Part shown: in pieces, positions 1-6,447 of the stretch | Layout: every line of letters starts with the position of its first letter | Numbering within the stretch: position 1 is the first letter of the stretch | Assembly: GCA_913054205.1 (NCBI GenBank) | Contig: CAJXJM010000060.1 | Location: 1 to 9,638 of the forward strand | Direction of reading: 5' to 3' | DNA from: an uncultured Rhodospirillaceae bacterium | GTDB lineage: Bacteria; Pseudomonadota; Alphaproteobacteria; Rhodospirillales; UBA2165 | DNA: 9,638 bases | Made by a program: the position numbers and the translations under genes | Notes under the pieces: model-generated | The model's input: only the letters and a program-made list of their open reading frames with translations | Database searches by the model: none | What the model was told of the DNA's origin: nothing

Positions 1-353
1 GAGCCAAGCTTAGAACCTTGCCAGGCAAGACTTCCTTCAAGTGCATCATTTAACCCAGGCTCAAATGGTGCGATATCGCCTAAACACTGAATGTATCTCG
101 TAAATACGGCTTCATGTTTTTCCTCATCTGCCAATTGGTAGGCTAAAAACTGCCTTGCCATCGGATCATCAATTTCATCCAGCAGACGGTTACAAACACG
201 CTGAGTGGCGCGCTCTCCATGATAGAACTGACTGATCGCCTTGATATAGGTGCGACGGCGAAACCATATCGGAGTGCGAATCGGGAGCTGCCAATCAATA
301 TCGTGTTCGATAGACCATTGATCGGCCGCCTCTTTGGCGAGTAGAGAATCCAA
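1..353 (-). CDS. Ferritin-like diiron-domain protein, N-terminal part (runs off left edge)
   Basis: About 117 codons are open from a TTG start (complement of 351-353) to the window edge, so the C-terminal part is missing. The TTG is the only plausible start after in-frame TAA and TGA codons and has a GAGGG-type ribosome site about 7 bases upstream. The translation has a helix with YHGER (Glu about residue 47) followed about 30 residues later by DEEKH, an ExxH pair (Glu77, His80). This Glu...ExxH arrangement is the half-site of a ferritin / ribonucleotide-reductase-type four-helix diiron fold; the second half-site would lie off-window. An oxidoreductase or iron-binding role is inferred from the fold only; substrate unknown. 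A 74-residue frame from 367 in another frame lacks these motifs and is a shadow. The gene lies 135 bases beyond yacG and may have its own promoter. Confidence 0.72.
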   Translation of the reverse strand, partial: MDSLLAKEAADQWSIEHDIDWQLPIRTPIWFRRRTYIKAISQFYHGERATQRVCNRLLDEIDDPMARQFLAYQLADEEKHEAVFTRYIQCLGDIAPFEPGLNDALEGSLAWQGSKLG

Positions 354-488
354 CGCCCATCCCTCAATTCATTATTTCATGAATTCAGGCTTACGATATT
401 TTGGATTTTTGAACAATTGGAAGGAGGCAATTGACGCATCAAAAAAGCGTGACTGATTTGTTATATCTCAAAGTTAATTTTGCCGAAG

Positions 489-698
489 TTAGTTCTCATA
501 GTCTTCATCGGGAAAGTCATCTTCATTGAAATCATCGGTTTCAACAACCGGCACCCGAAAGTCTTCATTGAACCATTTCGACAGATCGAGTTGAGAACAC
601 CGCGTCGAGCAAAACGGACGAAATTTTGGCACAGTCGGCTCACCGCAGTTTGGGCATTTTTTTTGCCCTTTATTTTTGGGCGGCGTACCTGTTGCCAT
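489..698 (-). CDS. yacG: DNA gyrase inhibitor YacG (zinc-finger protein)
   Basis: This 69-residue protein has the YacG zinc-binding pattern: Cys15-x2-Cys18 (CPNCG) and, 11 residues later, Cys30-x3-Cys34 (FCSTRC). A conserved DLSKWF segment follows, then a very acidic tail (repeated Asp/Glu from about residue 54). Length and layout fit the family, which in E. coli binds the GyrB C-terminal region and blocks DNA binding by gyrase. The ATG is preceded by GAGG at 7 bases, and the gene starts 9 bases after the RNase E/G stop, so it is the last gene of the infA-maf-RNase operon. A 93-residue overlapping frame on the same strand (461-742) has no family motif and was left out. The identification rests on the cysteine pattern plus gene context. 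Confidence 0.93.
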   Translation of the reverse strand: MATGTPPKNKGQKKCPNCGEPTVPKFRPFCSTRCSQLDLSKWFNEDFRVPVVETDDFNEDDFPDEDYEN

Positions 699-707
699 CT
701 CGAAGCC

Positions 708-2144
708 TCAATTTTTAGTCGTGTTGATATCGAATTCTGCACCCGCGAGTGCCGTTCGTTTCTCTAATACGACAACTGGCCCGGTTCGATCAAGCAAGCT
801 CTGCCACGTAGCCTGCATTTCACCCGTTAAAGCGACGTGGAGACGCGCGCCGCATTGAACGGTCAGCACTTTACCGGGATTTCGATCGAGCTCTCTCAAA
901 ACGGCACGGATCATATCAATCGCAACACTTTGGATTGATCGCGCAGGCTGATTTTTCGAGATAAATCGCGCCGCCAAACTTTCTCCATTGCGCTGCCGCG
1001 TCATTTCCATCAGCCCGAGACGAGAGAAGCCAAAAATATTGGACTTCGTCGTGTCCTCCGCCAGCGCAGCTGAAAGAACGTATTGAATTTTATCTCGAGA
1101 ATCGCGGCGCTTCAGCGGTAAAAAATCCACTACGATTTGACCGGATAAATTTCGAAGATGTATTTGCCGGGCGGCTTCTATTGCCGCCTCTTCATTGACA
1201 GCCATCGCCAAGGCTTCCGGATCACGATCACGAATATGCGCGCCGCTATCGACATCGATTGCCACCAAAGCCGCGGTTTCCTCGATGATCAAGTACCCCC
1301 CTGACGGCAAGGCGGCTTGAAGTTGAAAGAGATCTTCTATTTGCTCTTCCAAGTCATGCGTTTCAAACAGTGCAGCCTGATCCTCGGCCAGTTCAAACAG
1401 CGTGGCCAATTCCGGCATAGTGTCAGCGCAAAATTTTAAAAGCTTGTCTAAAATCGCTCGATCATCGACAACGATTTTCTGCCAATCGGAGTCTCCTCGA
1501 TCCTTCAAATACTTTGAAACAGCGTCGGCTTCTTCATATACGCAGGCGGGTGGCTTCATTGTTTTTTGGCTCGCCTCAATATCCAAATAGGTGCCGGTCA
1601 AGAATTCTGCTTCGCGTTGCAAATCTTCGGCGGAGACCATTTGAGCTCGGGTTCGGACGATCAGCCCCAAAGAAGAATGGGCGTATTGTTGAAGCGCCGC
1701 CTCTAGCCGCTCTCGCTCCACCTGATTAGAAATGCTTTTGGAAACAGAAATGCCGGGCCGGTCCGGCGTCACAACGACATTGCGGCCGGTTAGGTTCAAC
1801 CGCGTCGTCAGCTTTGCGCCCTTGCCCTCCGAGGCTTCGCGCGTAACCTGAATGACGACGGAATCGCCTTCCTTAAAAAGCTCACCAATGGGTTTGGGTT
1901 TTTCGCGATCCCGATCAAATATTTGTCCGTCAACAGCCGCCAAAAATCCTGACGCCGGCAGACCGATATCAATGAAGGCAGCGTTCATGCCGAAAATTAC
2001 TTTTTCGATCCGTCCGAGATAAATATTTCCCAGAATTGAATTCTCATGAGCGCGCGCAAAAACCAGATCAACCAGTTTACCATCTTCGGTGACGGCCAAT
2101 CGCGTCTCGCCGGGAATTGCGTTGATGAAGACTTCTCTGCTCAT
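708..2144 (-). CDS. rng: RNase E/G family endoribonuclease, lacking the Zn-link cysteines
   Basis: 478 residues. The N-terminus (EVFINAIPGETRLAV) and an S1-like domain at about residues 36-115 (GNIYLGRIEKVIFGMNAAFIDIG) are characteristic of RNase E/G. The DNase I-like catalytic core has both expected metal-binding aspartates, Asp297 in AIDVDSG and Asp340 in IVVDFLPL. The length matches RNase G (about 490) rather than full RNase E, and there is no degradosome scaffold tail. Odd point: after LGLMEMTRQRNGESL (about residue 390), where family members usually carry the CPxC zinc-link, the sequence reads AARFISKNQPARS with no cysteine. Zinc-mediated dimer pairing is therefore probably absent or replaced. 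The ATG directly abuts the maf stop (TAA-ATG) with no clear ribosome site, suggesting translational coupling. Expected role: single-strand RNA cleavage in rRNA or mRNA processing. The gene symbol is by family and length only; rne would be the alternative. Confidence 0.9.
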   Translation of the reverse strand: MSREVFINAIPGETRLAVTEDGKLVDLVFARAHENSILGNIYLGRIEKVIFGMNAAFIDIGLPASGFLAAVDGQIFDRDREKPKPIGELFKEGDSVVIQVTREASEGKGAKLTTRLNLTGRNVVVTPDRPGISVSKSISNQVERERLEAALQQYAHSSLGLIVRTRAQMVSAEDLQREAEFLTGTYLDIEASQKTMKPPACVYEEADAVSKYLKDRGDSDWQKIVVDDRAILDKLLKFCADTMPELATLFELAEDQAALFETHDLEEQIEDLFQLQAALPSGGYLIIEETAALVAIDVDSGAHIRDRDPEALAMAVNEEAAIEAARQIHLRNLSGQIVVDFLPLKRRDSRDKIQYVLSAALAEDTTKSNIFGFSRLGLMEMTRQRNGESLAARFISKNQPARSIQSVAIDMIRAVLRELDRNPGKVLTVQCGARLHVALTGEMQATWQSLLDRTGPVVVLEKRTALAGAEFDINTTKN

Positions 2145-2741
2145 TTATTTATGACCGAGATTGAATCCGAGACCATTGAGTAATTGCGTGGTTTCAAACA
2201 AAGGCAAGCCAACCACATTGCTGTAAGAGCCATTGAGCGCTTGCACAAATCTGGCAGCCAAACCCTGAATTGCGTAGGCACCCGCCTTGTCCTGCCATTC
2301 CTCCGACGCCAAATAGAAGTCGAGTTCTTCTTTAGACAATCGTTTGAAGGTCACAGAGGTTTCAACAATGCGGTTTCTCATTGAACCATCTGGCGCAATG
2401 ATTGAAATACCGCCGATCACGCGGTGACGCCGCCCGGAAAGTAATTTCAGGAACGCGCGTGCTTCTTCAGGTGTTCCGGCTTTTGGCATGATGCGCCGAC
2501 CACAGGCAACCACGGTATCGGCAGCCAAAACGAACGCCCCCGAGTGATCTTTTGCAATTGCAGCCGCTTTGGCACTCGCCAGTCTGGCAACCAGCGCACG
2601 CGGCTTCTCGTTCTTTAGGGAGGTTTCATCGATTTCAGCCGGGAGGATTTGGTCCGGCTCAATGCCAATTTGGCGTAGCAAATCCACCCGCCGGGGCGAG
2701 GCTGAAGCTAAAATAAAATCCGGAGATGCGTTATCCGGCAT
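2145..2741 (-). CDS. maf: Maf-like nucleoside triphosphate pyrophosphatase (YhdE/dTTP-UTP type)
   Basis: 198 residues, normal for Maf. The signature LASASPRR is at residues 11-18, the AADTVV motif with catalytic-base candidate Asp75 at 73-78, then SGRRHRVIGG, DKAGAYAIQG (151-160) and GSYSNVVGLP (171-180). The KAGAYAIQG and GSYSNVVGLP forms match the YhdE subgroup (dTTP/UTP pyrophosphatases) better than the YceF subgroup; this assignment is by motif only. The enzyme hydrolyses non-canonical or excess nucleotides to monophosphates and is cytoplasmic. The ATG has AGGGA about 8 bases upstream. It lies 42 bases after infA and its stop touches the start codon of the RNase E/G gene. Confidence 0.94.
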   Translation of the reverse strand: MPDNASPDFILASASPRRVDLLRQIGIEPDQILPAEIDETSLKNEKPRALVARLASAKAAAIAKDHSGAFVLAADTVVACGRRIMPKAGTPEEARAFLKLLSGRRHRVIGGISIIAPDGSMRNRIVETSVTFKRLSKEELDFYLASEEWQDKAGAYAIQGLAARFVQALNGSYSNVVGLPLFETTQLLNGLGFNLGHK

Positions 2742-2783
2742 CGGTGAGTCCCTTTGCCAGTTTTGGAATCAAAAAACAGAGCG

Positions 2784-3002
2784 CTATTTGAAGCGGAATG
2801 TAATTCGCCCTTTGGACAAATCATAGGGAGTCATTTCGACATTAACCCGATCACCGGCTAAGACCCGAATACGGTGTTTCCGCATTTTACCCGCTGTATG
2901 CGCAAGTATTTCGTGGTCGTTGTCCAGGGTCACCCGGAACATCGCGTTGGGCAGCAACTCAGTTACTGTACCCTCAAACTCCAATAATTCTTCTTTAGCC
3001 AT
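2784..3002 (-). CDS. infA: Translation initiation factor IF-1
   Basis: 72 residues beginning [13 protein letters not shown], with the OB-fold features [33 protein letters not shown] and the C-terminal [10 protein letters not shown]. This is near-textbook IF-1 in length and sequence. Two ATGs are adjacent (3005 and 3002); I choose the second because family members start MAKEE and it gives better spacing to AAGGTGA; the first would add one Met. IF-1 binds the 30S A site and cooperates with IF-2 and IF-3 at initiation. It is the first gene of the infA-maf-RNase-yacG operon, with a short leader after the promoter proposed at 3033-3063. The 103-base gap to the upstream phosphatase gene is the largest in this stretch. 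Confidence 0.97.
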   Translation of the reverse strand: MAKEELLEFEGTVTELLPNAMFRVTLDNDHEILAHTAGKMRKHRIRVLAGDRVNVEMTPYDLSKGRITFRFK

Positions 3003-3032
3003 CATTCACCTTTTTTTGCGACTTGGCGCAAT

Positions 3033-3063
3033 GAAATAGGGGCTAGAGCCCCATGAGGTCAAG
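3033..3063 (-). promoter_or_regulatory. Probable infA operon promoter with a palindromic spacer
   Basis: On the minus strand, CTTGACC (-35, TTGACC at 3062-3057) is followed after 18 bases by TATTTC (-10, 3038-3033), with the preceding C giving CTATTTC. This resembles the alphaproteobacterial CTTGAC...CTAT pattern. A start near 3026 would give a leader of about 24 bases carrying the AAGGTGA ribosome site. The spacer contains the inverted repeat GGGGCT-CT-AGCCCC (3039-3052). No run of T follows it on either strand, so it is not a normal terminator. The promoter call is by pattern only. Confidence 0.5.
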
Positions 3064-3108
3064 TCCTTTTCACTAATATATCGAAAAAGGTGCATACATT
3101 CTAAGGAT

Positions 3109-3546
3109 TTAATCAGATATCGGCGGAAATTTTGCTTCAATTTTCTGGTATATATCATCGCGAATTTGACGGAATCCTTCTAATCTGGCCTCGCGTCGAC
3201 CTCGTATCGCATCGGGATCGAAGGTCGGCCAATATTCAACCTCGCAAGACATCCATCTGGTCAATTCGACGGCGGAATGCTGGGCTTCCGGCGATAATGA
3301 AACAATCAAATCGAAGGACGTATCGTCCATAGAATCAAATGTTTTTGAGTTGTGATTACTCATATCTATATCGATTTCAGCCATGACTTCGACCATAAAG
3401 CCGTTTTGCTCACCGGCCCTTACGCCGGCTGAATCGACATAAATTTTGTCCCCGTGGAGACTTTTTAAAATTCCTTCTGCCATTGCCGACCGTATTGAAT
3501 TCATTGTACAGGCGAAGAGGATAGCGGAAGGAAGTTCACTCATCAT
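3109..3546 (-). CDS. Low-molecular-weight tyrosine phosphatase / arsenate-reductase-like protein
   Basis: 145 residues from the ATG at 3546. The P-loop CTMNSIRS (Cys13, Asn16, Arg19, Ser20) follows the strand SAILFA and fits the CX5R(S) active site of the low-molecular-weight phosphatase fold. The general acid is probably Asp110 in TFDPD, the DP motif expected near the C-terminus. The family contains both protein-tyrosine phosphatases and ArsC-type arsenate reductases, often annotated loosely as arsenate reductase; no ars genes are nearby, so arsenate reduction is not supported. The frame can be extended to 3618, but the extension lies inside UPF0262 and has no family similarity. The ATG at 3546 lies 4 bases after the UPF0262 stop with AGG 7 bases upstream; a second ATG at 3543 is possible. 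Probably translationally coupled to UPF0262. Confidence 0.88.
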   Translation of the reverse strand: MMSELPSAILFACTMNSIRSAMAEGILKSLHGDKIYVDSAGVRAGEQNGFMVEVMAEIDIDMSNHNSKTFDSMDDTSFDLIVSLSPEAQHSAVELTRWMSCEVEYWPTFDPDAIRGRREARLEGFRQIRDDIYQKIEAKFPPISD

Positions 3547-3550
3547 CCAT

Positions 3551-4021
3551 TTACCTGATATGCAGCACACAAATGAGCGTAAACAGACGCCGCGCGGTAT
3601 CAAAATCCACCTCGACATATTGTTTGAGGCGTTCGCTCAAAATCTCGGAGCCTTCATTGTGAACGCTGCGGCGACCCATATCAATCGCCTCGATTTTAGA
3701 CGGGCTGGCTGCTTTGATCGCCTCATAATAGCTTTCGCATATAAAGAAGTAGTCTTTGATGACGGAGCGGAAATTCGACAACGGAATATTAAAATCAAAT
3801 ATCTCCATATCCCCTTCATCACGCACGTCGACACGCAGACGATTTTCTTCGAGACTCAAATGCAGAATGAAGGGGCCAAGTTCCTCATTAACAGGCGCGA
3901 AATAGTTTTCTTCAAGCAGGTCAAAGATCGCGACAGCCCGGTCATGCTCGATCTCGGGGCTGCGGCGACCGACAGATTTCTCATCTAGGAATACACTTAC
4001 AATGCGGCGACGTTCGTCCAT
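3551..4021 (-). CDS. UPF0262 family protein
   Basis: 156 residues starting [14 protein letters not shown], with [43 protein letters not shown], the central [39 protein letters not shown] and a C-terminal [18 protein letters not shown]. This is the full UPF0262 pattern and usual length (about 155-160). Function is unknown; I see no signal peptide, membrane segment or recognisable catalytic motif. It is typically found between hisD and the low-molecular-weight phosphatase gene, exactly as here. The start codon lies 5 bases after the hisD stop, and the end of hisD supplies GGTGAG as ribosome site. A 180-codon antisense frame over it is a shadow. Confidence 0.92.
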   Translation of the reverse strand: MDERRRIVSVFLDEKSVGRRSPEIEHDRAVAIFDLLEENYFAPVNEELGPFILHLSLEENRLRVDVRDEGDMEIFDFNIPLSNFRSVIKDYFFICESYYEAIKAASPSKIEAIDMGRRSVHNEGSEILSERLKQYVEVDFDTARRLFTLICVLHIR

Positions 4022-4026
4022 GGCAT

Positions 4027-5325
4027 TTACTCACCATCCGCCAAACGCAAAGCGACGGACAATGCGTGCGCATCCAGGCCTTCGGCTTCGGCAAGCGTCA
4101 CCGCAGCCGGGCCAATGGCACCGATCGATTGCTCACTGACGCCCAAAAGCGTTGTGCGCTTCATAAAGTCGAGCACGCCGAGGCCAGAGGAAAAGCGCGC
4201 AGAACGTCCGGTTGGCAGGACATGGTTCGGCCCGCCAATATAATCTCCCAAGGCTTCCGGTGTGTGGCGACCGAGGAATATGGCGCCCGCGTGTGATACA
4301 TTTTCAGCAAATGCCTCCGGCGCCTCAATCGCAAGCTCAAGATGCTCTGGCGCGATGCGATCTATCAAACCTGTCGCGTGCTCCATGTTCTCCACTGTGA
4401 TGACGGCACCAAAATCTTCCCAGCTTTTGCCGGCGATCTCGCTGCGCGGCAATTTTTGGAGGTGGACATCAACAGCCTGAACAACCGCATCGGCAAAATC
4501 TGTATCATCCGTGATTAAAATCGCTTGCGCCGCCGTATCATGCTCGGCTTGGGACAACAGATCGGCTGCGATCCAGCTCGGGTCATTTAGATTATCGGCA
4601 ACGACCAGAATTTCAGAAGGACCAGCAATCATATCAATGCCGACAACGCCAAACACTTGCCGCTTGGCAGTGGCAACATAAGCGTTGCCCGGCCCGACAA
4701 TTTTATCGACCGGCTGGATGCTATCGGTGCCAAAAGCCAGCGCGGCGATCGCTTGCGCGCCGCCAATTCGGTAAATTTCACCAATATCGGCAATACTTGC
4801 CGCCGCCAATACCAGTGGATTGATCTCACCATCCGGGGTTGGCACGACCATCACCAAACGCTTTATGCCGGCGACTTTAGCCGGGATCGCATTCATCAAC
4901 ACCGATGATGGGTAGGAAGCGAGCCCGCCCGGCACATACATACCGACCGCCTCGACCGGCCCCCATTTGAGGCCAAGCTTTACGCCGTCCTGATCTTCGT
5001 AGTTTAAGTCTTCCGGTAATTGTTTTTCGTGGAAAGCACGGATGCGTTTTGCCGCCAATTGAAGCGCGTCCAATTGATCCTGGCCGCAGTTGGTCAGCGC
5101 CGCAGCAACTTCTTCAGGGGTAATGCGCATGGTTTCGGCTGTAATCTCAAACCGGTCAAAACGACTGGTATAATCGATCAACGCCTGATCGCCACGCGCA
5201 CGAATATCGGTGACGATGTCAGAGACAACAGCCTCGACATCGACCTGAGCTTCGCGTTTGATATTTAGAAAATTATTAAAATCTGTTGCGAAGTTGGCGT
5301 CTGTGGATTTAAGCCGCGACGGCAT
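4027..5325 (-). CDS. hisD: Histidinol dehydrogenase
   Basis: 432 residues from the ATG at 5325, the family norm. HisD oxidises L-histidinol through histidinal to L-histidine with two NAD+ and one zinc, the last two steps of the pathway. Signatures: [45 protein letters not shown] and [12 protein letters not shown]. Zinc ligands match E. coli: Gln259 and His262 in SQAEHD, Asp361 in GDYIGGPNH and His420 in GLDAHALS. The catalytic pair is Glu327-His328 in APEHLEL. The frame stays open to a TTG at 5349, but ATG 5325 has GAGG at 8 bases and gives the expected N-terminus ([12 protein letters not shown]). It overlaps the end of hisG by 17 bases, so the two are co-transcribed and probably translationally coupled. 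Confidence 0.97.
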   Translation of the reverse strand: MPSRLKSTDANFATDFNNFLNIKREAQVDVEAVVSDIVTDIRARGDQALIDYTSRFDRFEITAETMRITPEEVAAALTNCGQDQLDALQLAAKRIRAFHEKQLPEDLNYEDQDGVKLGLKWGPVEAVGMYVPGGLASYPSSVLMNAIPAKVAGIKRLVMVVPTPDGEINPLVLAAASIADIGEIYRIGGAQAIAALAFGTDSIQPVDKIVGPGNAYVATAKRQVFGVVGIDMIAGPSEILVVADNLNDPSWIAADLLSQAEHDTAAQAILITDDTDFADAVVQAVDVHLQKLPRSEIAGKSWEDFGAVITVENMEHATGLIDRIAPEHLELAIEAPEAFAENVSHAGAIFLGRHTPEALGDYIGGPNHVLPTGRSARFSSGLGVLDFMKRTTLLGVSEQSIGAIGPAAVTLAEAEGLDAHALSVALRLADGE

Positions 5326-5977
5326 CGACGGCCTCACGGAACTTCTCAATCCAATGGGTCATTTCTTCGGAGCGGGTTTTAAGCGCTGTGCGATTGACCG
5401 CAAGACGCGAGGTAATTTTGGCTATTTCCTCAACTTCCACCAGCCCATTGGCTTTTAAGGTCGAACCGGTCGACACCAAATCTACAATGCGCGAACAGAG
5501 ACCCATCGACGGCGCAATTTCCAACGCACCATTGAGCTTTATGCATTCAGCTTGCACACCGCGCGCCGCAAAGTGACGGCGGGTGATTTCCGGATATTTT
5601 GTTGCGACCCGAATGTGACTCCAGCGCTGGGGATTATCTTCAGGTGCCATGTCGGCGGGCTCCGCCACCATGATGCGGCAGTGACCAATATCGAGATCGA
5701 TCGGCGCGTATATCTCGGTGCTATCAAACTCCATCAGCACATCTTGGCCAGAGACGCCAAAATGCGCTGCGCCAAATGCTATGAAGGTGGCGACATCAAA
5801 GCTTCGAACCCTGACAATATCGAGGTTTGGATGGTTCGTCGCAAAGCGTAATTTGCGCGATGAGCCATCATCAAACGCTGCTTCAGGTTCAATGCCGGCG
5901 CGTTTCACCAAGGGCATCACTTCTTCAAGAATGCGGCCCTTTGGCAACGCGAGTACGAGTTTGTCGTTCGATAACAT
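5309..5977 (-). CDS. hisG: ATP phosphoribosyltransferase, short form (HisGS)
   Basis: 222 residues from ATG 5977 ([16 protein letters not shown]). HisG condenses ATP and PRPP, the committed step of histidine synthesis. Motifs: the N-terminal [64 protein letters not shown] and the PRPP loop [16 protein letters not shown]. There is no C-terminal histidine-binding ACT-like domain, so this is the short form that works as an octamer with the regulatory subunit HisZ. No hisZ is present in the window. The frame extends in silico to 6070, but those 31 residues have no family similarity. The chosen ATG has a modest AGAG ribosome site 8 bases upstream. It is the first gene of the hisG-hisD-UPF0262-phosphatase run; I could not identify its promoter convincingly. 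Confidence 0.95.
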   Translation of the reverse strand: MLSNDKLVLALPKGRILEEVMPLVKRAGIEPEAAFDDGSSRKLRFATNHPNLDIVRVRSFDVATFIAFGAAHFGVSGQDVLMEFDSTEIYAPIDLDIGHCRIMVAEPADMAPEDNPQRWSHIRVATKYPEITRRHFAARGVQAECIKLNGALEIAPSMGLCSRIVDLVSTGSTLKANGLVEVEEIAKITSRLAVNRTALKTRSEEMTHWIEKFREAVDAVAA

Positions 5978-6082
5978 AATGAAAACTCTAGTTAATCTCC
6001 ATTTGAGTGGGCTGTCATAGAGGGTTTTGGCGGCGATTGCTACTGTTTTGTTGGGTAATGCGGGGGGCATCTTCTGTGCAAA

Positions 6083-6124
6083 GAATTAAGGGGGCATGTA
6101 CTCGTTACGTGTCCCCTCTAATTC
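6083..6124. repeat. Long imperfect hairpin (GAATTA...TAATTC)
   Basis: Outer arms GAATTA (6083-6088) and TAATTC (6119-6124) are perfectly complementary. The inner part GGGGGCATGTAC pairs with TTACGTGTCCCC around a TCG loop with a few mismatches, giving a stem of roughly 18 base pairs. There is no T-tract on either side. It could be a small non-autonomous palindromic element or a structure in the hisG leader; I see nothing that decides between them. Confidence 0.55.
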
Positions 6125-6163
6125 GTGACGATAAAAAACCACAAAGGACACGAAGCGCAGAAA

Positions 6164-6195
6164 GCTGGATACGCGGATCAAGTCCGCGCATGACG
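6164..6195 (+). repeat. Palindromic intergenic repeat, half copy
   Basis: GCTGGAT, then the hairpin CGCGGA-TCAAG-TCCGCG (6172-6188), then ATGACG. It has the same order as the right half of the full element at 6226-6299 (TGGAT-hairpin-ATGACGG), including a GCTGGAT entry and a 5' purine-rich stretch with CAAAG. The hairpin bases differ but pairing is kept, as expected for a family of structural repeats. No matching left half is evident upstream. Confidence 0.6.
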
Positions 6196-6225
6196 AGGGA
6201 GGGTGAATATAATGCGTAGAACTCT

Positions 6226-6299
6226 CCGTCATACCCGGGCTTGACCCGGGTATCCATCGACAAAGAAACGCTGGATTCCGGCCTTCGCCGGAATGACGG
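6226..6299 (+). repeat. Compound palindromic intergenic repeat (two-hairpin element)
   Basis: Nested inverted repeats. The ends CCGTCAT (6226-6232) and ATGACGG (6293-6299) are complementary. Inside are hairpin 1, TACCCGGG/CCCGGGTA (6232-6239 with 6245-6252), and hairpin 2, TTCCGGC/GCCGGAA (6276-6282 with 6287-6293). A second pairing joins ATCCA (6252-6256) with TGGAT (6272-6276). The whole can fold as a branched structure. From memory, repeats of this design (CGTCAT-hairpin-ATCCA...TGGAT-hairpin-ATGACG) are abundant between genes in many alphaproteobacteria. It is mobile-like or structural DNA and not a gene; function unknown. Confidence 0.8.
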
Positions 6300-6358
6300 T
6301 TATTTTCTGCGCAAAATCCTGAGAAATCTATCGTTTTAAAAAAATAAACTTTTTATTT

Positions 6359-6373
6359 GTTCTCGACTTGTTC
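6359..6373 (+). promoter_or_regulatory. LexA binding site (alphaproteobacterial SOS box, GTTC-N7-GTTC)
   Basis: GTTC TCGACTT GTTC is an exact match to the direct-repeat SOS box used by alphaproteobacterial LexA, and both half sites extend as TTGTTCTC. I found no second GTTC-N7-GTTC or GAAC-N7-GAAC in the window. It lies 74 bases before the start codon of the tail-fibre-like gene and overlaps or precedes its likely promoter, the position expected for LexA repression. The hisG start is nearly 400 bases away, so the plus-strand gene is the natural target. Binding itself is inferred. Confidence 0.72.
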
Positions 6374-6391
6374 TCATGATATGGAATAATA
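6363..6391 (+). promoter_or_regulatory. Candidate promoter of the tail-fibre-like gene
   Basis: TCGACT (6363-6368, four of six to TTGACA) and ATAATA/TAATAA (6386-6392) are separated by 17-18 bases, and the -35 falls inside the SOS box. Alternative -35 elements are the two TTGTTC copies at 6357 and 6368, with poorer -10 partners. Weak by pattern alone; supported mainly by its overlap with the SOS box. Confidence 0.35.
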
Positions 6392-6407
6392 ATCCAACTA
6401 ATTGGAT
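6392..6407. repeat. 16-base inverted repeat ATCCAA-CTAA-TTGGAT
   Basis: A perfect 6-base-pair inverted repeat with a 4-base loop, just downstream of the candidate -10 and about 40 bases before the start codon. It would lie around the transcription start or in the early leader. It could be a second operator or an mRNA stem, or could be chance in AT-rich DNA. Confidence 0.4.
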
Positions 6408-6447
6408 ATTTTATTCAACCCTAGATTAAACCATGGAGAACTAAGAA

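Larger units (their letters stand above)
5978..6447. other. 470-base intergenic region between divergent hisG and the tail-fibre-like gene
   Basis: No supported protein gene lies here; the 70-codon plus-strand frame at 6007-6219 runs straight through the palindromes and is rejected. The region holds, in order, the hisG leader, a long imperfect hairpin (6083-6124), a half copy (6164-6195) and a full copy (6226-6299) of a palindromic repeat, an AT-rich stretch (about 6320-6360), a SOS box (6359-6373), a small inverted repeat (6392-6407) and the ribosome site of the tail-fibre-like gene. Both flanking genes begin here, so the hairpins are not needed as terminators for either. Confidence 0.8.

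Noticed and set aside
143..367. 74-codon minus-strand frame at the left edge
   Set aside because: It overlaps, in another frame, the ferritin-like coding sequence that has recognisable YHGER and DEEKH motifs; this frame has none.
3547..3618. N-terminal extension of the phosphatase-like gene
   Set aside because: It lies entirely within the UPF0262 coding end, has no family similarity, and the ATG at 3546 has proper spacing to a ribosome site.
3446..3988. 180-codon plus-strand frame antisense to UPF0262 and the phosphatase
   Set aside because: Both opposite-strand genes are clear family members; this translation shows no family motif and has no sensible context.
5990..6018. Possible hisG promoter ATGACA-N17-TTAACT (minus strand)
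   Set aside because: The -10 matches only three of six and the implied start leaves about 6 bases of leader, excluding the ribosome site.
6007..6219. 70-codon plus-strand frame upstream of the tail-fibre-like gene
   Set aside because: It reads through the hairpin and half repeat; the translation is basic, Ser/Arg-rich and typical of translated palindromic repeat DNA.
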